A program made the translations under genes and the position numbers. From Pelomonas sp. Root1217 (GTDB lineage: Bacteria; Pseudomonadota; Gammaproteobacteria; Burkholderiales; Burkholderiaceae_C), in contig NZ_LMDC01000028.1 in NCBI RefSeq assembly GCF_001425705.1, positions 174,074-238,073 of the forward strand: 64,000 bases of DNA. Reading direction: 5' to 3'. The notes under the pieces are model-generated. The model did no database searches and was not told the origin of the DNA. It saw nothing but the letters and a program-made list of their open reading frames with translations. This document shows, piece after piece, positions 62,576 through 64,000 of this stretch (its first letter is position 1; every line of letters starts with the position of its first letter).

Positions 62576-64000
62576 TCAGAGCGTGCGGGCCACTTCCTTG
62601 ATCTCGAAGAATTCGAGCTGATCACCTTCCTTGATGTCGCTGTAGTTCTTGAGCTTGATACCGCACTCGAAGCCTTCCTTGACCTCGCGGACGTCGTCCT
62701 TCTCGCGACGCACCGAGTCCACCTCGCCCGTGTAGACGACGGTGTTCTCGCGCAGCAGTCGGAAGCGCGCGCCACGGCGGACCAGGCCGCTGGTGACCAT
62801 GGAGCCAGCCACCGTGCCGATCTTGGAGGCGACGAACACGACACGGATCTCGGCCGTGCCCAGTGCTTCTTCGCGCTGCTCGGGTGCCAGCATGCCGGAC
62901 ATTGCCTTGGTCACGTCATCCACAGCGTCGTAAATGATGCTGTAGTAACGCAGATCGACGGCATTGCCTTCGGCCAGCTTGCGCGCACCGGCGTCGGCGC
63001 GCACGTTGAAGCCGATGATGACGGCCTTGGACGCGATGGCGAGGTTGACGTCGCTCTCGCTGATGCCACCGACCGCCGCGTGGACGATCTGCACCTTGAC
63101 CTCGGCGTTGCTGAGCTTGAGCAGCGAGGCGGCCAGCGCTTCCTGCGAGCCCTGCACGTCGCTCTTGATGATCAGCGGCAGGGTCTGCACGTCGCCGGCG
63201 CCCATGTCGCTGAACATGTTCTCCAGCTTGGCGGCCTGCTGCTTGGCCAGCTTGACGTCGCGGTACTTGCCTTGGCGGAAGGTCGCGACCTCGCGGGCAC
63301 GGCGTTCATCGCCCAGCACCATGAACTCGTCACCGGCTTGCGGCACTTCGGTCAGGCCCTGGATCTCCACCGGGATGGACGGGCCGGCCTCGTTGGTCGG
63401 CTTGCCGTCCTCGTCCAGCATGGCGCGCACGCGGCCGAAGGTGGAGCCTGCCAGCACGACGTCGCCGCGCTTCAAGGTACCGCTCTGAACCAGGACGGTG
63501 GCCACCGGGCCGCGGCCCTTGTCCAGCTTGGCTTCGATGACCAGGCCCTTGGCCATGGAGGCCACCGGTGCCTTCAGTTCCAGCACTTCGGCCTGCAGCA
63601 GCACCTGCTCCAGCAGGTCGTCGATGCCCTGGCCGGTCTTGGACGACACGCCGATGAAAGGCGACTCGCCACCGAATTCTTCCGGCACGACCTGTTCGGC
63701 CACGAGCTCGCTCTTGACGCGCTCGACGTTGGCATCCGGCTTGTCGATCTTGGTCATCGCGACCACGATGGGCACGCCAGCGGCCTTCGCGTGGTGGATG
63801 GCTTCCTTGGTCTGGGGCATGACGCCGTCGTCAGCCGCGCAAACGAGGATGACGATGTCGGTTGCCTTGGCGCCGCGAGCCCGCATGGCCGTGAAGGCCG
63901 CGTGACCCGGGGTGTCCAGGAAGGTGATCATGCCGCGCGGCGTGTCGACGTGATAAGCGCCGATGTGCTGCGTGATGCCACCCGCCTCGCCCGCTGCAAC
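62576..64000 (-). CDS. infB: Translation initiation factor IF-2, 5' part off the right edge
   Basis: 475 codons visible, the C-terminal part of IF-2, which brings fMet-tRNA to the ribosome with GTP. At the edge the sequence enters the G domain at switch 1 ([15 protein letters not shown]), then G3 [17 protein letters not shown]4 [10 protein letters not shown] and SSKTG. Domains II-IV follow ([45 protein letters not shown]), ending [18 protein letters not shown]. The N-terminal domain and G1 motif are outside the window. Confidence 0.97.
   Translation of the reverse strand, partial: VAAGEAGGITQHIGAYHVDTPRGMITFLDTPGHAAFTAMRARGAKATDIVILVCAADDGVMPQTKEAIHHAKAAGVPIVVAMTKIDKPDANVERVKSELVAEQVVPEEFGGESPFIGVSSKTGQGIDDLLEQVLLQAEVLELKAPVASMAKGLVIEAKLDKGRGPVATVLVQSGTLKRGDVVLAGSTFGRVRAMLDEDGKPTNEAGPSIPVEIQGLTEVPQAGDEFMVLGDERRAREVATFRQGKYRDVKLAKQQAAKLENMFSDMGAGDVQTLPLIIKSDVQGSQEALAASLLKLSNAEVKVQIVHAAVGGISESDVNLAIASKAVIIGFNVRADAGARKLAEGNAVDLRYYSIIYDAVDDVTKAMSGMLAPEQREEALGTAEIRVVFVASKIGTVAGSMVTSGLVRRGARFRLLRENTVVYTGEVDSVRREKDDVREVKEGFECGIKLKNYSDIKEGDQLEFFEIKEVARTL

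Overview
The window is high-GC DNA, almost fully coding, and it reads as a chromosome segment of a Burkholderiales betaproteobacterium (Roseateles/Mitsuaria/Rubrivivax-like). The reasons are the gene order pyrG-kdsA-DUF1330-(insert)-eno-ftsB, the infB-rbfA-truB block, the Gram-negative porins and TonB-dependent receptors ending in aromatic residues, and a PEP-CTERM protein. The genus assignment is inference. I saw no rRNA, tRNA, CRISPR array, prophage or intact insertion sequence. No gene-free stretch exceeds about 230 bases.

Layout. 1-8.9 kb: trmJ (cut by the left edge) divergent from suhB, a small secreted TonB-C domain protein, a general porin, a secreted protein of unknown function, mutS with a solute-binding-like protein behind it, and an alpha/beta hydrolase. 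8.9-18.8 kb: the pyrG-kdsA-DUF1330-DUF2339-DUF3999-eno-ftsB-pnuC-NadR-like-kinase run, all on the plus strand, covering CTP, KDO, glycolysis, divisome and NAD salvage. 18.8-24.7 kb, minus strand: a small unknown protein, a 1202-residue membrane protein with a receptor-like periplasmic half, Hsp33 and a gamma-carbonic anhydrase. 24.7-33 kb, plus strand: a ferritin-like DUF455 protein, two EamA transporters, an omega-transaminase, a phytase-like esterase, a PIG-L deacetylase, an aspartoacylase-like hydrolase, a second solute-binding-like protein and DUF2809.

33-38.4 kb, minus strand: a small unknown protein, two glutathione transferases, and a tightly coupled trio of outer-membrane barrel, PstS-like periplasmic protein and HAMP-PAS-GGDEF diguanylate cyclase. 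38.5-41.5 kb: a FrnE-like oxidoreductase, rdgC and a type II asparaginase. 41.7-52.1 kb, minus strand: two TonB-dependent receptor loci. The first goes with a His-rich protein. The second goes with an ABC-type solute-binding protein that has no permease but is followed within 8 nt by a hybrid histidine kinase. 52.2-56.5 kb: a probable dusA-MBL-ogt-rhlE-CYTH operon. 56.5-59.2 kb: a PEP-CTERM C-type lectin, a hydroxyisobutyryl-CoA hydrolase-like enzyme and an EamA transporter. 59.3-64 kb: typA, truB, rbfA and infB (cut by the right edge).

The strongest candidates for undescribed biology are the 1202-residue orphan receptor-like protein, the barrel/PstS-like/diguanylate cyclase trio, the solute-binding-protein/hybrid-kinase/TonB-receptor locus, and a 136-bp structured intercistronic repeat present twice in the same orientation relative to transcription, each time directly behind a stop codon.
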